Source: Opitutales bacterium (GTDB taxonomy: Bacteria; Verrucomicrobiota; Verrucomicrobiia; Opitutales; Oceanipulchritudinaceae). Taken from it: DNA of 64,000 bases. The stretch lies in contig JAFGLA010000048.1 in assembly GCA_016928295.1 (NCBI GenBank), positions 1-64,000 of the forward strand, given 5' to 3'. Each line of letters opens with the position of its first letter. Position 1 is the stretch's first letter. The notes beneath the pieces are model-generated. The model saw only the letters and a list, made by a program, of their open reading frames with translations. It was not told where the DNA came from and did no database searches. Positions 62,163 to 64,000 of this stretch are shown here, piece by piece. Made by a program: the position numbers and the translations under genes.

Positions 62163-63671
62163 CTACTCTGCGTCCACTTTGACTACTGGAGAGTCGCCTG
62201 AGTCGCCGGCGGCATTATGCGCGCGTATCTTGTAGAACCATGTCTGTCCGGCTTGGGCAGACTGGTCGCTCCATAGAATGATGGGTGTCGATTCACCCTT
62301 GGCCTCGTAAGGGGCGACATCGGCGATTACCGAGTCGTGTAACCCGGTGGCCACAACTGTCCATGGGCCGTTTTCGCTCGATGAACGCATCACGCTGTAG
62401 TGACTCGCCAAGGCGGAGCCTCTCCATGTGAAGCCGTCCTTTAGCGGGATGAGAATTGGGGCCGGGTGGGGGGCGCTGAGGGCCGGGACGGGTTTCCCGC
62501 TGATGGCAAACGCTTCGCGGCGCAGCAGGTCCAGCACTTCCTGCTCTCCGTATGAATGTCCGGCGGCAAAGCCCGGGATGTGGTAGGAGTTGATTGGGGT
62601 TCCGCCCTCGTTGTGGTAATACCAGCCGCCGTCGCGCCGGTGCCCGCGGATGCTCCAGAGCAGCCCGCCAACGATGCCTTCGTCGCGTATTGTGCGCATC
62701 AGCTCCGCGTTGTTCTCCAGAGTCGCGAGGCCGAATTCGTCGATCATCAGCGGTTTGCGCCCTTTGGTGCTCTGCACGGCCTTTTTCGCTATGGGGCCAA
62801 GCTCGGTGGGCTGCCCGCCAAGACGGTTCCAATACTCGTAAAGGTGGATGCTGATTACGTCGATGTTTGGGTCGGCTATCAGTGCCTCTTTGTTGCCGCC
62901 AGCTTCCATGATCAGATGCTTGGGGTCTATCTGTTTGAGGTATGCTGCCATCTGTTTGGACCATTCGGTAATCGGTCCTTCCCAGTCGCTCGAGCGCAGG
63001 CCGCGATCGGGGGCGTAGCTGTCGAACTCGTTGCCGAACTGCCAGGCCAGAATTGCCGGATCGTCCTTGTACAGTATGCCGGATACGGTGTTGCGACGGT
63101 TGACTATGTAGTTGAGGTAGTGGCGAAACTGCTCCTTTACGGCTTCGTCCGTCCAGAACGCGCCTCGTTCCTTGCCGTGCAGTGCGGCGAACTCGTCCAC
63201 GCCCTTCCAGCCCTTGAAGCTCTGTGAGGCGATGAAGGGGATGATTACGCGCACGTCGTATTCGTGGCACAGGGCGAGCACGCGGTCGAGTGTCTGGAAG
63301 GCTTCCTCGTTGTATTCGCAAGGTCCGGTTACGTAGGTAGGCAGGCCGTCGTTTTCGGGCGAGGCAATTGAAAGAGAAAAGCTGCGCGTGGCTCGCGAGC
63401 CAATGAATTGCAAGGATGCAAGCACGTCCCGTATCTCGTAATCGTCGGGAAAGCGGTTGCTGAAGTCGGGGTGTACCTGACTTTCGTTCTGGTGGATGTT
63501 CGGCGCTGCGAGGCCGAAAAAGCGGAAAGGCGTATCGCCTTCGTAAAGCATATCGTCCTGCCGCGTGATTATGGGCCATTCTTTAGGCCCTTCAGTCGCA
63601 TGGCATTCCATGGCGGCGATTCCGATGAGGGTGGAAGAGAGTATCAGGGTTAATTTACCTAGGCTATTCAT
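62163..63671 (-). CDS. secreted GH5-like (mannanase-type) glycoside hydrolase
   Basis: 502 residues with a signal peptide (LGKLTLILSSTLIGIAAMECHA). A TIM barrel of clan GH-A has acid/base E215 (WQFGNEFDS) and nucleophile E312 (PLMIDEFGL), with HLYEYW between them. The pattern is closest to GH5 beta-mannanases. The last 110 residues form a fibronectin-III-like beta domain (FTWRGSALASHYSV, TWFYKIRAHNAAGDSG). It probably acts outside the cell on a beta-mannan or related glycan and may feed the receptor encoded next on the same strand. Confidence 0.82.
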   Translation of the reverse strand: MNSLGKLTLILSSTLIGIAAMECHATEGPKEWPIITRQDDMLYEGDTPFRFFGLAAPNIHQNESQVHPDFSNRFPDDYEIRDVLASLQFIGSRATRSFSLSIASPENDGLPTYVTGPCEYNEEAFQTLDRVLALCHEYDVRVIIPFIASQSFKGWKGVDEFAALHGKERGAFWTDEAVKEQFRHYLNYIVNRRNTVSGILYKDDPAILAWQFGNEFDSYAPDRGLRSSDWEGPITEWSKQMAAYLKQIDPKHLIMEAGGNKEALIADPNIDVISIHLYEYWNRLGGQPTELGPIAKKAVQSTKGRKPLMIDEFGLATLENNAELMRTIRDEGIVGGLLWSIRGHRRDGGWYYHNEGGTPINSYHIPGFAAGHSYGEQEVLDLLRREAFAISGKPVPALSAPHPAPILIPLKDGFTWRGSALASHYSVMRSSSENGPWTVVATGLHDSVIADVAPYEAKGESTPIILWSDQSAQAGQTWFYKIRAHNAAGDSGDSPVVKVDAE

Positions 63672-64000
63672 GGTTGGGTGTGTATAGCTTCCGGGTTGTG
63701 TATTTGTCCAGCGTGTTCTGGCTTATGTATATATTAATGTGTTAATTAAGTAAGCATTCATATTTTAAAAGAAAAGAAACAATGTTTATGCTGCCGTCGC
63801 GTGCCGGAATGAAGTTGAAGTGTGGAGCGCATGTTGTGTTTAGGTTTGAAAAATGAAATGTAAGGGTTGTAATTTCTAAAGTAGATAGTCTATGTGCTGT
63901 GTGTCGGTGTTTCTGTCTTGTCGGACTGTATGATGTCAGTGCTTCTTACTGGTATGAATATTGATGCCAATCCCAATCCTGCGCTTGAACGATCCCGCAA
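63672..64000. other. 329-bp upstream region at the window edge
   Basis: A+T-rich sequence before the GH5-like gene. It should contain that gene's promoter; I see no gene, repeat or recognised regulatory motif. Confidence 0.4.

Noticed and set aside
1-64000. CRISPR arrays, tRNA or rRNA genes, prophage, integrase or toxin-antitoxin genes
   Set aside because: None seen on reading; the repeats present are dispersed, not arrayed with spacers.

Overview
The window is about 64 kb of Gram-negative chromosome at roughly 55-60% G+C by eye. It most resembles Verrucomicrobiota, probably Opitutia (Opitutales/Puniceicoccales-like). This is an inference; there is no rRNA or other taxonomic marker. Pointers are the lipid A genes (LpxI, an LpxL-type acyltransferase, a heptosyltransferase), LptF/G, an exosortase, a 1,225-residue TonB-dependent receptor with no SusD, several secreted plant-polysaccharide hydrolases, a DUF3568 lipoprotein and OleA/OleB. 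I see no tRNA, rRNA, CRISPR array, prophage or transposase.

Layout. 0.1-4.2 kb: lexA, an LpxH-like phosphoesterase, polyphosphate kinase. 4.5-10.4 kb: two secreted glycosidases flanking exonuclease III. 10.5-12.9 kb: serA and plsY. 13-18.4 kb, minus strand: a lipoprotein, a NYN-domain RNase, a Kef-type antiporter and dnaX, whose long form appears to need a -1 shift at an A9 run. 18.5-23.5 kb, minus: acyltransferase (with a GT9-like tail), heptosyltransferase, Cdd1-like protein, lpxI, pyrD. 23.6-26.3 kb: exosortase, LptF/G permease, rpmB. 26.5-29.9 kb: two sensor-kinase genes, the second lacking the phospho-acceptor His. 30.3-31.9 kb: citramalate synthase.

32.1-44.5 kb is the most coherent accessory block. 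A minus-strand run (class III aminotransferase, alanine dehydrogenase, GNAT, acetylpolyamine-type deacetylase, AstD-like aldehyde dehydrogenase, Fe-alcohol dehydrogenase) and a LacI-family regulator lie divergent to potABCD. It reads as a polyamine uptake and catabolism system, possibly using N-acetylated intermediates. LacI-like operator motifs lie on both sides of the regulator.

45-64 kb: a DUF3568 lipoprotein, pyrC and a PyrR-PyrB fusion, a GH1 beta-glucosidase, fabI-oleA-oleB, a Lys/Ala-rich protein with a carbohydrate-binding-like end, an FKBP isomerase, a phasin-like protein and a UbiB kinase-like protein, then the TonB-dependent receptor and a GH5-like hydrolase.

The most unusual non-coding feature is a family of four snap-back repeats (4286-4497, 31958-32121, 44536-44699, 53243-53454). 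They share ends that pair into a long hairpin and carry one of two exchangeable cores. Three of the four sit within about 30 bp of a stop codon. A second, unrelated 169-bp element with perfect 20-bp inverted ends lies at 57586-57754.
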